DNA of 64,000 nucleotides. Source: Candidatus Dadabacteria bacterium (GTDB taxonomy: Bacteria; Desulfobacterota_D; UBA1144; Nemesobacterales; Nemesobacteraceae). The notes beneath the pieces are model-generated. The model saw only the letters and a list, made by a program, of their open reading frames with translations. It was not told the origin of the DNA and ran no database searches. This document shows positions 24,524 through 34,197 of this stretch, piece by piece; position 1 is the first letter of the stretch, and each line of letters begins with the position of its first letter. The position numbers and the translations under genes were made by a program. Location: the NCBI GenBank assembly GCA_009840385.1, contig VXNX01000013.1, forward strand, positions 671,221 to 735,220. Reading direction: 5' to 3'.

Positions 24524-25875
24524 ACGAACCCTTCCTCGAATTCGTCTGAAGGGTTCTCGAAACTCGGAACCCCGTTTTGCTCCAAGAACACGAGCTTCAC
24601 CGTGCCCGTGGGTCCGTTTCTTTGTTTTCCGATTATAAGTTCCGCCATGCCATCTTTCTCCTCGGGGTTTTTCCTGTATATGTCCTGGCGGTGAATGAAA
24701 AGCACGACGTCGGCGTCCTGCTCTATGGCGCCGCTCTCTCTTAGGTCCGAGAGCTGGGGGCGGCGGTCGGTTCTGGTTTCGGTCTGGCGGCTAAGCTGCG
24801 AGATCCCTATTACAGGCACGTCGAGTTCCTTGGCGAGAGCCTTGAGTGCGCCCGAGATCTCGGCTATCTCCCTTTCCCTGGTTTCGTTTCTCGAACTGCC
24901 CCTCATGAGCTGCAGGTAGTCGACCACTATCAGGTCAAGCCGGTTGTCCTTTTTAAGTCGCCTTGCCTTGGCCCTTATCTCGAGAACCGTGAGAGCGGGG
25001 GTGTCGTCTATGAATATGTTCGCGTTTGCGTACCTCTCGGCGGAATCAAACAGTCTCTGGAGGTCGTCATCCCTTATGTACCCGCTTCTCATCGCCGAGA
25101 AGCTGACTTTCGAGCTTATGGAGAGAAGCCTCAGCATTAGCTGCTCCTTGGTCATCTCGAGGGAGAACATCGCGACCGAGAGATCCTCGTTCACCGCGGC
25201 GTTGCTTATTATGTTGAGAGAAAGCGATGTTTTCCCGGCACCCGGACGCGCGGCGATTATAACCAGATCGGATTTCTGAAGACCCGAGGTCAGGTGGTCA
25301 AGCCTCTCGAAGCCGGTTCTTAAGCCGGTTATAAGCTCCTTTTTCTCGTGGAGCCGCTCGATGTTCTCTATAGCCACCGGAGCAAGGTCTCTTGAGTGCC
25401 AGAAGCTTGGCTTTATCTTGTTCTGCGCGATATCGAGGATCGACTGCTCCGCCCTGTCGATGAACTCGTCGACGTCGATATCGGGTCCGTACCCCCGGTG
25501 CGCTATGTCGGTTGCGGTGAGCACCAGTTTTCTCAGGACGGACTTGTCTTTTACTATTCTTGCGTAATGGGCGACGTTTTCCGCCGTGGGAACGGTCGAG
25601 ACGAGATAGGTGAGGTAGGCGGCTCCCCCGATTTCCTCTATGATTCCCTTCGAGCTCATCCACTCGTACAGGGTGAGGACATCTATGGCCTGGCCTTCCT
25701 TGTCAAGATCTATCATGCAGCTCATTATCTTGGAGTGGCTCTCGCTGTAGAAATCTTCGGCTATCAGGATTTCAAGAACCTGGTTTATCGAGCTTTGTTC
25801 GATGAGTATGGAACCCAGTACCGCGCGTTCCGCTTCCTCGTTGCTCGGAAGGGGGGCTTTCGTTAAATTTTCCAT
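24520..25875 (-). CDS. dnaB: Replicative DNA helicase DnaB
   Basis: A 451-residue hexameric helicase that unwinds DNA at the replication fork. The N-terminal domain (about 1-150) begins with LPSNEEAERAVLGSILIE, the conserved start of DnaB. The RecA-like domain has Walker A AARPGAGKTSLSLNI near residue 208, Walker B LDLIVVDYLQLM near 315 and the ISQLSRQTETR...RPQLSDLRESGAIEQDAD block. The insertion-free length shows there is no intein. It is last of a minus-strand run nuoE-glycerate kinase-dnaB, with 41 bases from the glycerate kinase. Confidence 0.95.
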   Translation of the reverse strand: MENLTKAPLPSNEEAERAVLGSILIEQSSINQVLEILIAEDFYSESHSKIMSCMIDLDKEGQAIDVLTLYEWMSSKGIIEEIGGAAYLTYLVSTVPTAENVAHYARIVKDKSVLRKLVLTATDIAHRGYGPDIDVDEFIDRAEQSILDIAQNKIKPSFWHSRDLAPVAIENIERLHEKKELITGLRTGFERLDHLTSGLQKSDLVIIAARPGAGKTSLSLNIISNAAVNEDLSVAMFSLEMTKEQLMLRLLSISSKVSFSAMRSGYIRDDDLQRLFDSAERYANANIFIDDTPALTVLEIRAKARRLKKDNRLDLIVVDYLQLMRGSSRNETREREIAEISGALKALAKELDVPVIGISQLSRQTETRTDRRPQLSDLRESGAIEQDADVVLFIHRQDIYRKNPEEKDGMAELIIGKQRNGPTGTVKLVFLEQNGVPSFENPSDEFEEGFV

Positions 25876-25916
25876 CGTTCGAGGTTACCTTCTTGTTCCG
25901 CCTTCACGATGGCTTC

Positions 25917-27245
25917 TCATTCCGCTATCAGAACCACTCCCACGTCCATGACGTTTGTTCCGGTGCTTCCGGTTTTTATAAGATCTCCCAGATTTTCAAA
26001 GAAAGAGTATGAGTCATTGTCGGCGAGATGGTCTCTCGCGCTTATGCCCATCGATCTTGCTATAAGGCGCGACTGCCCGTCGCATATGGCTCCGGCGGCG
26101 TCCGTGGGACCGTCTATTCCGTCGGTTCCGGCGAAAAGCCCCACGATTCCCTCGCTTCCTATTATCTCAAAGCAGAAAGAAAGCGCGGTCTCGGTGTTAC
26201 GTCCGCCCCGCCCCCTTCCCATCACGTTCACTGTCGTCTCTCCCCCGAAAAGTATGCAGGCGGGTTTCTTCACGGGCCTTCCGAACCTCTTTATGTCAAA
26301 CGAAATTCCCGCGATCACCTTGGCCACTTCCCTTGCCTCTCCCGATATCTGGGAGGAGAGAAAAAGCGTGTTGTACCCCATCTCCTTCGCCTTCTTCTCC
26401 ATCGAGGCTATGGCCTTGTGATTGTTTCCGACAACGACCGTGGTGGCTCCGCTTCGTTCGTACTGTTCGTGGTCCATCGCGGGAGAAGCGTTCTTGTTTC
26501 TTCCCTTTTCAAGATGCACTACCACCCTCGGGGGAATCCTGTGCTCAAGCCCGAGCGCCTCTATGACGCGCCACGCGTCTTCATAGGTGGTGGTGTCGGG
26601 AACCGTGGGCCCCGAGGCTATGAATTCGAGCTGGTCGCCCACGACGTCTGAGAGGATAAGCGTGATGACTTGGGAGGGAAGGGCCTTTTTAAGGAGCCCG
26701 CCTCCCTTTATCTGCGACATCTTTTTTCTCACCGTGTTAAGGCCGTAGGTGTCGACTCCGCTGAGCATCAGTCTCTGGGTTGCCGCTCTTTTATCTTCTA
26801 TGGTGAGACCTTCGCTCGGCATCGCGAGTATGGAACTTCCGCCTCCCGATATGAGGAAGATCACAAGATCCTTCTCTCCCGATCTTTCGAGAAGCGAGAG
26901 CACTTTTTCCGCCGCCTCGACGCTTTTTTCATCCGGCACCGGGTGGGAGGACAGATGAAAGTCCATTTTCTCAAAAGCCCGCTTGGAGCGGACGTTCGAT
27001 ACCACGATTCCCTCGGTTATTCGATCGCCGAGAAGTTCCTCAAGCGCCGTGGCCATAGAGGATGCGGCCTTTCCGAAGGCCACGACGTAGAGAGACTCGA
27101 AATCGGGGAGATTGAAGCTTCCTCCCCCGACCCTGAGCCGGTTGCCCCTGAGTTTAATGTGCTCCAGGACGCATTTTCCCGGGTCGGCTTCGGTGAGCGC
27201 CTGATCAAAAAGCTCCCTGGCGTCTTTTCTGAGTTTTTCGTTCAT
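25917..27245 (-). CDS. Glycerate 2-kinase (DUF4147/MOFRL family)
   Basis: A 442-residue enzyme with the two-domain organisation of GckA/TtuD-type glycerate kinases. The N-terminal DUF4147 domain has VVAFGKAASSMATALEE and LISGGGSSILAMPSEG; the C-terminal MOFRL domain has LFGGETTVNVMGRGRGGRNTE-like residues, GLFAGTDGIDGPTDAAGAI and DNDSYSFFENLGDLI. It phosphorylates glycerate to 2-phosphoglycerate, feeding glycolysis, which fits with the phosphoglycerate mutase encoded at 13406-14611. Its start ATG 27245 overlaps the nuoE stop by four bases. Confidence 0.92.
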   Translation of the reverse strand: MNEKLRKDARELFDQALTEADPGKCVLEHIKLRGNRLRVGGGSFNLPDFESLYVVAFGKAASSMATALEELLGDRITEGIVVSNVRSKRAFEKMDFHLSSHPVPDEKSVEAAEKVLSLLERSGEKDLVIFLISGGGSSILAMPSEGLTIEDKRAATQRLMLSGVDTYGLNTVRKKMSQIKGGGLLKKALPSQVITLILSDVVGDQLEFIASGPTVPDTTTYEDAWRVIEALGLEHRIPPRVVVHLEKGRNKNASPAMDHEQYERSGATTVVVGNNHKAIASMEKKAKEMGYNTLFLSSQISGEAREVAKVIAGISFDIKRFGRPVKKPACILFGGETTVNVMGRGRGGRNTETALSFCFEIIGSEGIVGLFAGTDGIDGPTDAAGAICDGQSRLIARSMGISARDHLADNDSYSFFENLGDLIKTGSTGTNVMDVGVVLIAE

Positions 27246-27718
27246 CCGCTTTTCTTGATCTCATCCACTATTCTGTCAACTTTCGATTCGGTAAGGTTCT
27301 CGTAAAGGGTGTCGTCCACAAGCATGGCGGGGGCCGTCCCGCAGGAGGCGAGGCACTCCGCCTCAAGAAAGGTTATTTTTCCGTCGGCGGTCGTTTCCCC
27401 GGTTTTTACCCCGAGACGCTCGCAGAGATGATGCTCCAGACCCTCGGCTCCGCGAAGCGCGCAGGAAAGGGTTCTGCAGAGCCACATGACGTGGGTTCCG
27501 ACCGGTTCCGTGAAGAACATGGTGTAAAACGACGCTACGTTCTGAACCGAAGAGGCGGGAATATCAAGCGCCTCGGCCACTTCCTCCATGGATTCTGTGG
27601 AAAGCCAGCCGAATTCGTTCTGCACTTCCCGCAGGACGGGTATAAGCGCCGAAAGCCTGGTTTCGTGGTCATCCGCTATCTCTTGTATCTTGTCCCTGAG
27701 TTTAGGGGGAAAGGGCAC
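27242..27718 (-). CDS. nuoE: NADH-quinone oxidoreductase subunit E-like 2Fe-2S protein
   Basis: A 158-residue thioredoxin-like ferredoxin. The four cluster ligands are C81 and C86 (LCRTLSC, spacing four) and C122 and C126 (ECLASC, spacing three), matching NuoE, which holds cluster N1a in complex I. The N-terminal helical part with LIPVLREVQNEFGWL and VASFYTMF is also standard. It is not next to nuoF or other complex I genes but is coupled by a four-base overlap to glycerate kinase. Such orphan NuoE proteins may also belong to hydrogenases or formate dehydrogenases; nothing here decides that. Confidence 0.88.
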   Translation of the reverse strand: MPFPPKLRDKIQEIADDHETRLSALIPVLREVQNEFGWLSTESMEEVAEALDIPASSVQNVASFYTMFFTEPVGTHVMWLCRTLSCALRGAEGLEHHLCERLGVKTGETTADGKITFLEAECLASCGTAPAMLVDDTLYENLTESKVDRIVDEIKKSG

Positions 27719-27851
27719 TCCGAACCTCCTTGCGACTTAAAGCCGGGAATTAAAAATTAACATGATTTACCATGCCGGGCAAGGCAGGAGCCGGCGGGCT
27801 AGGTTTTAAATCGCAATTGAAGCTCGCAGGGAGGCGGTTAAAATTTTTTAC

Positions 27852-28427
27852 GTGCCGAAAAAAAGAATAACTTCTGTTTACACGGGTCTTGGAGATGACG
27901 GGAAAACTTCGCTTCTCGGCGGAAAGAGGGTGAGAAAATCGTCCCTGAGGGTCGAGGCGTACGGAGATGTGGACGAGCTTAACTCGGTTCTTGGGGTCGC
28001 CTGCACGAAGGCGGTCGATCCAAGAGTCGGGGATCTTCTGCGGGGAATACAGAACGCCCTTTTCACCGTGGGGAGTGATCTGGCGACCCCGCAGGATTCG
28101 ACCTTTTCCGCCCCCAGAGTAACCGCTCAGATGGCACAGGAGCTTGAGAAGCACATAGACGCATTTTTGCCCGAGGTAGGGGAGCTTCGGGAATTTGTTC
28201 TGCCCGGAGGGTCAGAAGGCGCATCCTATCTTCATCTCGCCCGCGCGGTGTGCAGGAGAGCCGAGAGAGGAGTCGAGGCGCTTTTGGGGGATTCAAAAGA
28301 GGGGAGGGATGTTCTGGTTTATCTTAACCGTCTCTCTGATCTTCTTTTCGTTCTTGCCAGAGTCGAGAACAAGACCTCGGGAACGGGGGAGATATTCGTC
28401 GATTTCGGGCGGAGCGAGGACGGGTGA
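27852..28427 (+). CDS. Cob(I)alamin adenosyltransferase, PduO type
   Basis: A 191-residue ATP:corrinoid adenosyltransferase that attaches the adenosyl group to cob(I)alamin. Diagnostic blocks are TSVYTGLGDDGKTSLLGGKR at the N-terminus (ATP-binding), RVEAYGDVDELNSVLG, and near the end HLARAVCRRAERGVEAL followed by YLNRLSDLLFVLAR. Start is GTG 27852 without a clear ribosome site. No cobalamin riboswitch consensus was seen in the 130 bases upstream. The O-methyltransferase gene follows with a four-base overlap. Confidence 0.93.
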   Translation: MPKKRITSVYTGLGDDGKTSLLGGKRVRKSSLRVEAYGDVDELNSVLGVACTKAVDPRVGDLLRGIQNALFTVGSDLATPQDSTFSAPRVTAQMAQELEKHIDAFLPEVGELREFVLPGGSEGASYLHLARAVCRRAERGVEALLGDSKEGRDVLVYLNRLSDLLFVLARVENKTSGTGEIFVDFGRSEDG

Positions 28428-29065
28428 TGGACGAAACCTTAACCATAACGAACCCCGAGATTGAAGAATACATCCGTTCTCTTTATCCCCGAGTCCACGA
28501 GGTTTTCTACGAAATGGAGAAGCGGGCGGAAGAAAGCGACGTGAAAATAGTGGGGCCCCTCGTGGGAAGGTTCCTCTCCCAGATATGTCTTCTGCGGAGG
28601 CCGCGGAGCATTTTCGAGATGGGTTCGGGGTTCGGGTATTCGGCTCTCTGGCTCTCTCTTTTTACTGAAGGCGAAGAGGCGATAACCTGCACGGACTGGC
28701 TTGAGGAAAACGGGGAGGCGGCGCGCGAGTACTTTGCGCGGGCCGGGCAGATTCGCAAACTTCGTTTTGTCTGCGGGGACGCCCTCGATATACTGGCGAA
28801 TTCGAACCGTAAATTTGATATGATATTCAATGACGTTGACAAAGAGGACTACCCGCGGGTAATCGAGCTTGTGCGGGAGAAGCTTAACCCCGGGGGCATG
28901 CTCATTACCGATAACGTGCTTTGGGGAGGGAGAGTTCTCAAGGGCGAGGGTTCTGAGAGCACCGAGGGGATCTTGGAGTTTAACCGGCTTTTGTTTTCAG
29001 ACCCGGAATTTTTCTCAACGGTGGTTCCCCTTCGCGACGGGGTGGCGATCAGCGTCAGGATTTAG
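28424..29065 (+). CDS. SAM-dependent O-methyltransferase
   Basis: A 213-residue class I methyltransferase of the caffeoyl-CoA/catechol O-methyltransferase type. The SAM-binding motif I is IFEMGSGFGYSALWLS near residue 64, motif with acidic residue ITCTDWLEEN follows, then VCGDALDIL and FDMIFNDVDKEDYP, which carry the acidic metal-binding residues, and GGMLITDNVLWGGRV, the characteristic D-N pair of the family. The substrate is not known. The first codon may be GTG 28424, overlapping the previous stop, or ATG 28427. It is followed immediately by glnD. Confidence 0.88.
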   Translation: MMDETLTITNPEIEEYIRSLYPRVHEVFYEMEKRAEESDVKIVGPLVGRFLSQICLLRRPRSIFEMGSGFGYSALWLSLFTEGEEAITCTDWLEENGEAAREYFARAGQIRKLRFVCGDALDILANSNRKFDMIFNDVDKEDYPRVIELVREKLNPGGMLITDNVLWGGRVLKGEGSESTEGILEFNRLLFSDPEFFSTVVPLRDGVAISVRI

Positions 29066-31710
29066 TGGATATTTTATTTTCTTGGGATTCCGCAGTGAGA
29101 AAACCTGAAATCACAGAAAAGGATCTAGTGGCTTTTTTCACGGACTCCTACGAGCACATACGCAGGCGCCATTACGCGAGGAGAAGAAGAAACAGGGCCC
29201 TGATAGGCTACGAGCTTGCACGCGAGAGGACTGCAGTTGTGGACAGCTTCATCAAGCAGGCCCTTTCGCAGTACGGTTATCCGGAACTTAAAGGCGTCTC
29301 CATAGTTGCTCTGGGTGGTTACGGCAGGGAAGAGCTCTCCCCGTACTCCGACATAGACCTTCTTTTTCTCCACGAAAAAGGTTCAAAGGGTCTCGCGGAA
29401 GAGATAATAGAGCGCCTTCTTTACCTCCTCTGGGACACCAAGATGGATATAGGAAACTGCACGAGAAGCGTCGATGAATGCAGGGAACTCTCCATGGACA
29501 AAAACGATGTCACTATCCTGAGTTCGCTCCTTGACTCGAGGTTCATCTGCGGGGACAGGGGTCTTTACGACGAGCTTGAGAACGAAATTTATGGCGAGGT
29601 GCTCCCCAAGATCTCGCATGATTTCATAAAGAGGAAGATCGAAGAGAGGGACAGCAGGGGAGAGAGGTACGGAAAGACCCTCTACATACTTGAACCGAAC
29701 GTCAAGGAAGGAAGGGGAGGGCTGAGGGAGTTCCAGACGGCGATGTGGATCGCCCAGGCAAGCTACAAGGCCAAAAACTTTGAGGAAGTGCTTCAAAGAG
29801 GCTTTATCTCGGAAAAGGAATACATGGTAATGCGCAAATGCCTTAATTTCCTTCTGCTCGTGCGCGCGCAGCTGCATTACCAGGCGAAAAGACGGGAGGA
29901 CAACCTGAGTTTCGAATTCCAGTCCCAGGCGGCTAAATCTTTCGGCTACAGGGACGGGAACCTCCGCGCGGTTGAAAAGTTCATGAGAATTTACTACCTG
30001 CGCGCCGCGGTGGTGGTGCAGCAGTCCCGCAGGCTGACGGAAAAATGCACCAGGGTCTATGCGCGGGGAAGGCTCACCAGAAAGGCCGTTCATCTTGACC
30101 ATGGGTTTACTATACGGGGCAAATATCTCTCCGTGACGAGCAGGAACGTTTTCAGCGAGGACTTCTGCAATTTCCTGCGCGCGTTTGAGTACGCTGATCG
30201 CTACTCGGTCGAATTCACCGAATACCTTGAGCTTCTCATGGGAGAACAGGTCTTCCGTGTAGACGAAAAAGTCAGAAACGACCCGGAGTTCAACAGGATA
30301 TTCACAAGGCTTCTGCGTTTCGGAAAGGATGTCTCGAAAATGCTGCTCAAGATGAACGAGATACGCCTTCTGGGACGCTTGATACCGGAATTCGGAAAGA
30401 TAGTCTGCATGGTGCAGTTCGATTCCTACCATGTCTATACGGTCGATATACATTCCATATTCATGGTGAGGGAAATCGAAAGGCTTATAAATTACGAATA
30501 CGAGGAAAAGTTCCCTTTTCTTACCAAAATCTCCGAGGCTCTGGTGAAAAGACATGTTCTTTTCCTCGCGTGCCTTTTCCACGACATGGGAAAAGGCCAA
30601 GGGGGAAGCCACGCGCAGAAAGGGGCCGCCATGATTCCTAAGATAGCCGAGAGGATGGGGCTTGGCGCCTCGGATGCGGAGCAGCTTGAATTCCTTGTGA
30701 GACATCATCTGGCCATGGTTCATTTCTCCCAGAGAAGGGATCTTGAGGACCCGGTAGTGCTGAAACGGCTGGCCAAATCCATTCCGGACCAGGAGACCCT
30801 CTCCCTTCTATACCTGCTGACCTTTGCGGACATAAGATCGGTCGGTCCCGACGTGTGGAGGGACTGGACGGGAATGCTGCTTCAGGAACTCTACATAAAG
30901 ACTCTTCGGCAGATGTCTGCGGGCACGTACCGGCGCAAAACCGAAGAGGAATGGGTGCACAAGATGACCTCGGACATAGTGGCGGACGCCGAAGGGGAGA
31001 TTCCCGAGCGGAAAGTGAGAAAAATACTGAAAAAGATGCCGATTTCCTATTTCAGCCAGTTCTCAAGACAGAACATTTTACGCCACGTGAAATTGATTGG
31101 CTCCATGGAGGGAAAGTTTGCGACGGAGGTTGTCCGCTACGGGGAATACGACGAGTTCACTGTTTGCGCCCCCGACAAGAAGGGAATATTTTCGGTGTTC
31201 TGCGGGATTCTCAGCGCAAACGGACTTAATATTCTGGGTGCGAGAATCGTAACCACACTTGACAAAAAGGCGCTTGACGTTTTCTACGTGGACAGGGCCG
31301 ATCACCTGACCGAAGAGGAGTACGACGAGGTGTGGAAAAAAGTGGAGAAGAACCTGAGGAAGGCGCTTGACGGAGATGTTGATGTGGACGAACTCGTTGA
31401 GAGAAGGAAGAGAAATTATTCCTCCTACGGAAGGAAGGTTCCCGAATATCCTCCGGAAATCGTGTTTGACAACGAATCTTCCGACAAGGCGACCGTTATG
31501 GAGGTCTATGCCCATGACAGAGAAGGGCTTCTCTACGGCATCACAAAAGCGATTGCGGAACTGGGTCTTTCGATTGACTACGCCAAGATCTCGACCAAGG
31601 CCGATCAGGTTGTAGATACGTTTTACGTTCGCGATTCGAGGGGGCGTAAGATAGGCGGTCCCAAGAAACTGAAAAAGATAGAGGATTCCCTTATATCCGC
31701 GGTGAGCTAG
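29065..31710 (+). CDS. glnD: Bifunctional PII uridylyltransferase/uridylyl-removing enzyme
   Basis: An 881-residue nitrogen sensor that uridylylates and deuridylylates PII protein in response to glutamine. The nucleotidyltransferase motif GGYGREELSPYSDIDL lies at 84-99; the HD phosphohydrolase domain is marked by ACLFHDMGKGQGGSH near residue 505; two ACT domains end the protein, the first around 695-770 (VCAPDKKGIFSVFCGIL), the second around 808-880 (YAHDREGLLYGITKAIAEL). This is the full-length, four-part arrangement. The GTG start overlaps the O-methyltransferase stop by one base. No glnB or glnK gene is in the window. nadB follows after 21 bases. Confidence 0.94.
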   Translation: MDILFSWDSAVRKPEITEKDLVAFFTDSYEHIRRRHYARRRRNRALIGYELARERTAVVDSFIKQALSQYGYPELKGVSIVALGGYGREELSPYSDIDLLFLHEKGSKGLAEEIIERLLYLLWDTKMDIGNCTRSVDECRELSMDKNDVTILSSLLDSRFICGDRGLYDELENEIYGEVLPKISHDFIKRKIEERDSRGERYGKTLYILEPNVKEGRGGLREFQTAMWIAQASYKAKNFEEVLQRGFISEKEYMVMRKCLNFLLLVRAQLHYQAKRREDNLSFEFQSQAAKSFGYRDGNLRAVEKFMRIYYLRAAVVVQQSRRLTEKCTRVYARGRLTRKAVHLDHGFTIRGKYLSVTSRNVFSEDFCNFLRAFEYADRYSVEFTEYLELLMGEQVFRVDEKVRNDPEFNRIFTRLLRFGKDVSKMLLKMNEIRLLGRLIPEFGKIVCMVQFDSYHVYTVDIHSIFMVREIERLINYEYEEKFPFLTKISEALVKRHVLFLACLFHDMGKGQGGSHAQKGAAMIPKIAERMGLGASDAEQLEFLVRHHLAMVHFSQRRDLEDPVVLKRLAKSIPDQETLSLLYLLTFADIRSVGPDVWRDWTGMLLQELYIKTLRQMSAGTYRRKTEEEWVHKMTSDIVADAEGEIPERKVRKILKKMPISYFSQFSRQNILRHVKLIGSMEGKFATEVVRYGEYDEFTVCAPDKKGIFSVFCGILSANGLNILGARIVTTLDKKALDVFYVDRADHLTEEEYDEVWKKVEKNLRKALDGDVDVDELVERRKRNYSSYGRKVPEYPPEIVFDNESSDKATVMEVYAHDREGLLYGITKAIAELGLSIDYAKISTKADQVVDTFYVRDSRGRKIGGPKKLKKIEDSLISAVS

Positions 31711-31731
31711 AGAGATAAGGCGGCGGTTTTA

Positions 31732-33312
31732 ATGAGTGTGGAAATTATTGACGTTGAGTGCGATTTTCTTGTTGTGGGCGGTGGACTCGCAGGCCTTTAC
31801 GCCGCCGTGTGCGCGTCGTCTCTCGGCCGGTGCGTTGTGGTGACCAAACAAACCCTTGTGCAGAGCAATTCTTACTGGGCTCAGGGGGGAATCGCGGCAG
31901 CCGTCGATCCTGAGGATTCTCCGGTCTTTCACAAAGAGGACACAGTTGCCGCGGGGAGAGGGCTTTGCGACGCCCGCGCCGTGGAGATTCTGGTTGAAGA
32001 GGGAAGGGAGAGGGTTGCGGATCTTATAAATCTCGGCATGAAATTCGATTCAGACGACAGCGGTCTCCTGCTCGGCCTCGAGGGGGGTCATTCGAAAAGA
32101 AGAGTTCTTCACGCGGGAGGCGACTCCACGGGAAAGGAGATGATCGATTTTCTGATCTCTTACGTGAGTTCAAGCGAATCGGTAACCATTCTTGAGCTTG
32201 TCACGGTTACAGACATAATCTCGGATGGGGAAAGATGCTACGGTGTCTGGGGTTACGACGAGGGGAAGAAAAGCTACGTGAGAATAGCCTCTCCTTCGAC
32301 CATCCTGGCCACCGGCGGCGCAAGCGCTCTATACAGGAGGACCACCAATCCGGAAGGAGCCTCGGGGGAAGGCATATCGCTTGCTTGGAGGGCTGGGGCC
32401 GAGATCTCCGACATGGAATTCGTGCAGTTCCACCCCACGGTGTTCAGCGGTCCGAAAGGCGAGGCCTTTCTTTTGACCGAGGCGATAAGGGGAGAAGGCG
32501 CATATCTTCTGAACGCCCGGGGAGAAAGATTCATGGAACGCTACAGCTCCCTTCTAGAGCTTGCCCCTAGAGACGTGGTTTCAAAGGCGATTCACGGCGA
32601 GATGAGATCCTGCGAGGAAGACTACGTGTGCCTTGATCTCTCTCACATGGATCCAGAGTTCGTCAGAAAAAGGTTCTCAAACATAGAAAAACTCTGCAGA
32701 AACTCGGGTTTTGACCTTGCCAGGGACCGCATCCCCGTGGCTCCCGCCGCCCATTACACCATAGGGGGAGTGAGAACCGGTCTCATGGGGGAAACCAGCA
32801 TAGAAGGGCTTTACGCCTGCGGCGAGGTTTCAAACACCGGTGTGCACGGGGCTAACCGTCTTGCGAGCAATTCTCTTCTCGAGTGCATGGTGTTTGCCAA
32901 AAGATGCATTGACGGCGCGGCGCGCGCGGGCCGCCCGGGCGGCGTTGGAGGAGATTTCGAGGGTTTTATGCTTGCCGACACCAGGGGAGCTGACACCGAG
33001 TTTTTCAACGAAGCCAGAGATGCGATAATCGGGGGGATGAGCACGCATCTCGGGATAGTGAGGGAGCGGGAGGGAATAGAGCGATTCATCGCGCGGCTCG
33101 AGGAGATTTCCTCGGCAAGCGAGGACGTTACGGGGTGGTTCGGGTTCAAGCTCGGGACGATGCTCGATGTTTGTCTGCTCGTCGCACGGGGAGCTCTTTT
33201 GAGGAAGGAATCTCGGGGAGCCCACCTGAGGTCTGATTATCCGGAAGAGGACACGGATTATGAAAAGCACCTGATTTTCAGGAAGGATTTAGAAGTCTAC
33301 GGAGCCGATTGA
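31732..33312 (+). CDS. nadB: L-aspartate oxidase
   Basis: A 526-residue FAD enzyme that oxidises aspartate to iminoaspartate, the first step of NAD synthesis. The FAD-binding motif DFLVVGGGLAGLYAAVCAS is at 11-29; QSNSYWAQGGIAAAV near 47, EFVQFHPTVF near 236 and the active-site RDVVSKAI and PAAHYTIGGVRT stretches match NadB and separate it from succinate dehydrogenase flavoproteins. The C-terminal helical domain is of normal size. It overlaps nadC by one base (TGATG) and begins the cluster nadB-nadC-nadA. Confidence 0.95.
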   Translation: MSVEIIDVECDFLVVGGGLAGLYAAVCASSLGRCVVVTKQTLVQSNSYWAQGGIAAAVDPEDSPVFHKEDTVAAGRGLCDARAVEILVEEGRERVADLINLGMKFDSDDSGLLLGLEGGHSKRRVLHAGGDSTGKEMIDFLISYVSSSESVTILELVTVTDIISDGERCYGVWGYDEGKKSYVRIASPSTILATGGASALYRRTTNPEGASGEGISLAWRAGAEISDMEFVQFHPTVFSGPKGEAFLLTEAIRGEGAYLLNARGERFMERYSSLLELAPRDVVSKAIHGEMRSCEEDYVCLDLSHMDPEFVRKRFSNIEKLCRNSGFDLARDRIPVAPAAHYTIGGVRTGLMGETSIEGLYACGEVSNTGVHGANRLASNSLLECMVFAKRCIDGAARAGRPGGVGGDFEGFMLADTRGADTEFFNEARDAIIGGMSTHLGIVREREGIERFIARLEEISSASEDVTGWFGFKLGTMLDVCLLVARGALLRKESRGAHLRSDYPEEDTDYEKHLIFRKDLEVYGAD

Positions 33313-34163
33313 TGAAAATCCGCGAAAGTTACCCCCAGGAAGTGGAAGCCGTCTTGGATCTTGCCCTTCGGGAAGATATAGGGAACGGGGACGTTACTAC
33401 GGAGAGCATCGTTCCCGAAGATGCAGTTTTGACAGGAGAACTGCGTGCGAAGGGGAGCGGTGTTATCTCGGGGGTCGGGCTCTCCGGTGCGGTTTTCCGG
33501 AAACTTGACCCTGACTGCGAGTGGGAGGAGATGGTTTGCGACGGGGACGGGGTCTCGCCCGGAGACGTTATCGCTCGCGTTACGGGCAGGAGCAGGGCGA
33601 TTCTTTCGGCTGAGCGGACAGCCCTTAACATTCTTCAGAAAATGAGCGGGATCTCGACTCTCACCTCTTCTTTCGTCAAGGCCGCGGACGGGTCCGGAGT
33701 TAAGATAAAAGATACGAGAAAGACGCTTCCGGGACTCAGGTGGATCAGCAAGTATGCCGTGGCCGCGGGCGGGGGACATAATCACCGCGGCGGGCTTTAC
33801 GATGGAGTGCTCATAAAGGACAATCACATAAAGGCCGCAGGAGGCATAGCGGCAGCCGTCGGGAGGGCAAGGGAAAACGTTGGAGATACTTTCCCCATAG
33901 AGGTTGAGACTAAAACCTTGGAGCAGGTGAAGGAGGCGGTTTCCTGCGGCGCCGACGTCATAATGCTTGACAACATGGACATTGCGCAAACAAGAGAAGC
34001 CGTGAGTTTCATAGACCGCCGCGCGCTTGTCGAGGCATCCGGCGGAGTCACCCTTGAGAACGTAGGGGAGATAGCCCGAAGCGGAGTCGATTTCATATCC
34101 GTCGGCGCCCTTACGCACTCGGCTCCGTGTTTAGATATTTCTTTTGATGTGTTAGAATCTTGA
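33312..34163 (+). CDS. nadC: Nicotinate-nucleotide pyrophosphorylase (quinolinate PRTase)
   Basis: A 283-residue enzyme that converts quinolinate and phosphoribosyl pyrophosphate to nicotinate mononucleotide with loss of carbon dioxide. Motifs in order: REDIGNGDVTTESIVP near 18, SAERTALNILQKMSGISTLT near 97, DTRKTLPGLRWISKYAVAAG near 136 with GGGHNHRGGLYDGVLIKDNH, and EVETKTLEQVKEA. ATG 33312 is chosen; it overlaps the nadB stop. Ends with VDFISVGALTHSAP as in the family. Confidence 0.95.
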   Translation: MKIRESYPQEVEAVLDLALREDIGNGDVTTESIVPEDAVLTGELRAKGSGVISGVGLSGAVFRKLDPDCEWEEMVCDGDGVSPGDVIARVTGRSRAILSAERTALNILQKMSGISTLTSSFVKAADGSGVKIKDTRKTLPGLRWISKYAVAAGGGHNHRGGLYDGVLIKDNHIKAAGGIAAAVGRARENVGDTFPIEVETKTLEQVKEAVSCGADVIMLDNMDIAQTREAVSFIDRRALVEASGGVTLENVGEIARSGVDFISVGALTHSAPCLDISFDVLES

Positions 34164-34197
34164 CTGCAGGCCGTATAATAGGGGTTCGGCTGTTGAG

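Noticed and set aside
27719..27851. Cobalamin riboswitch before the adenosyltransferase
   Set aside because: GC-rich repeats are present but no B12-box or other conserved segments were found.
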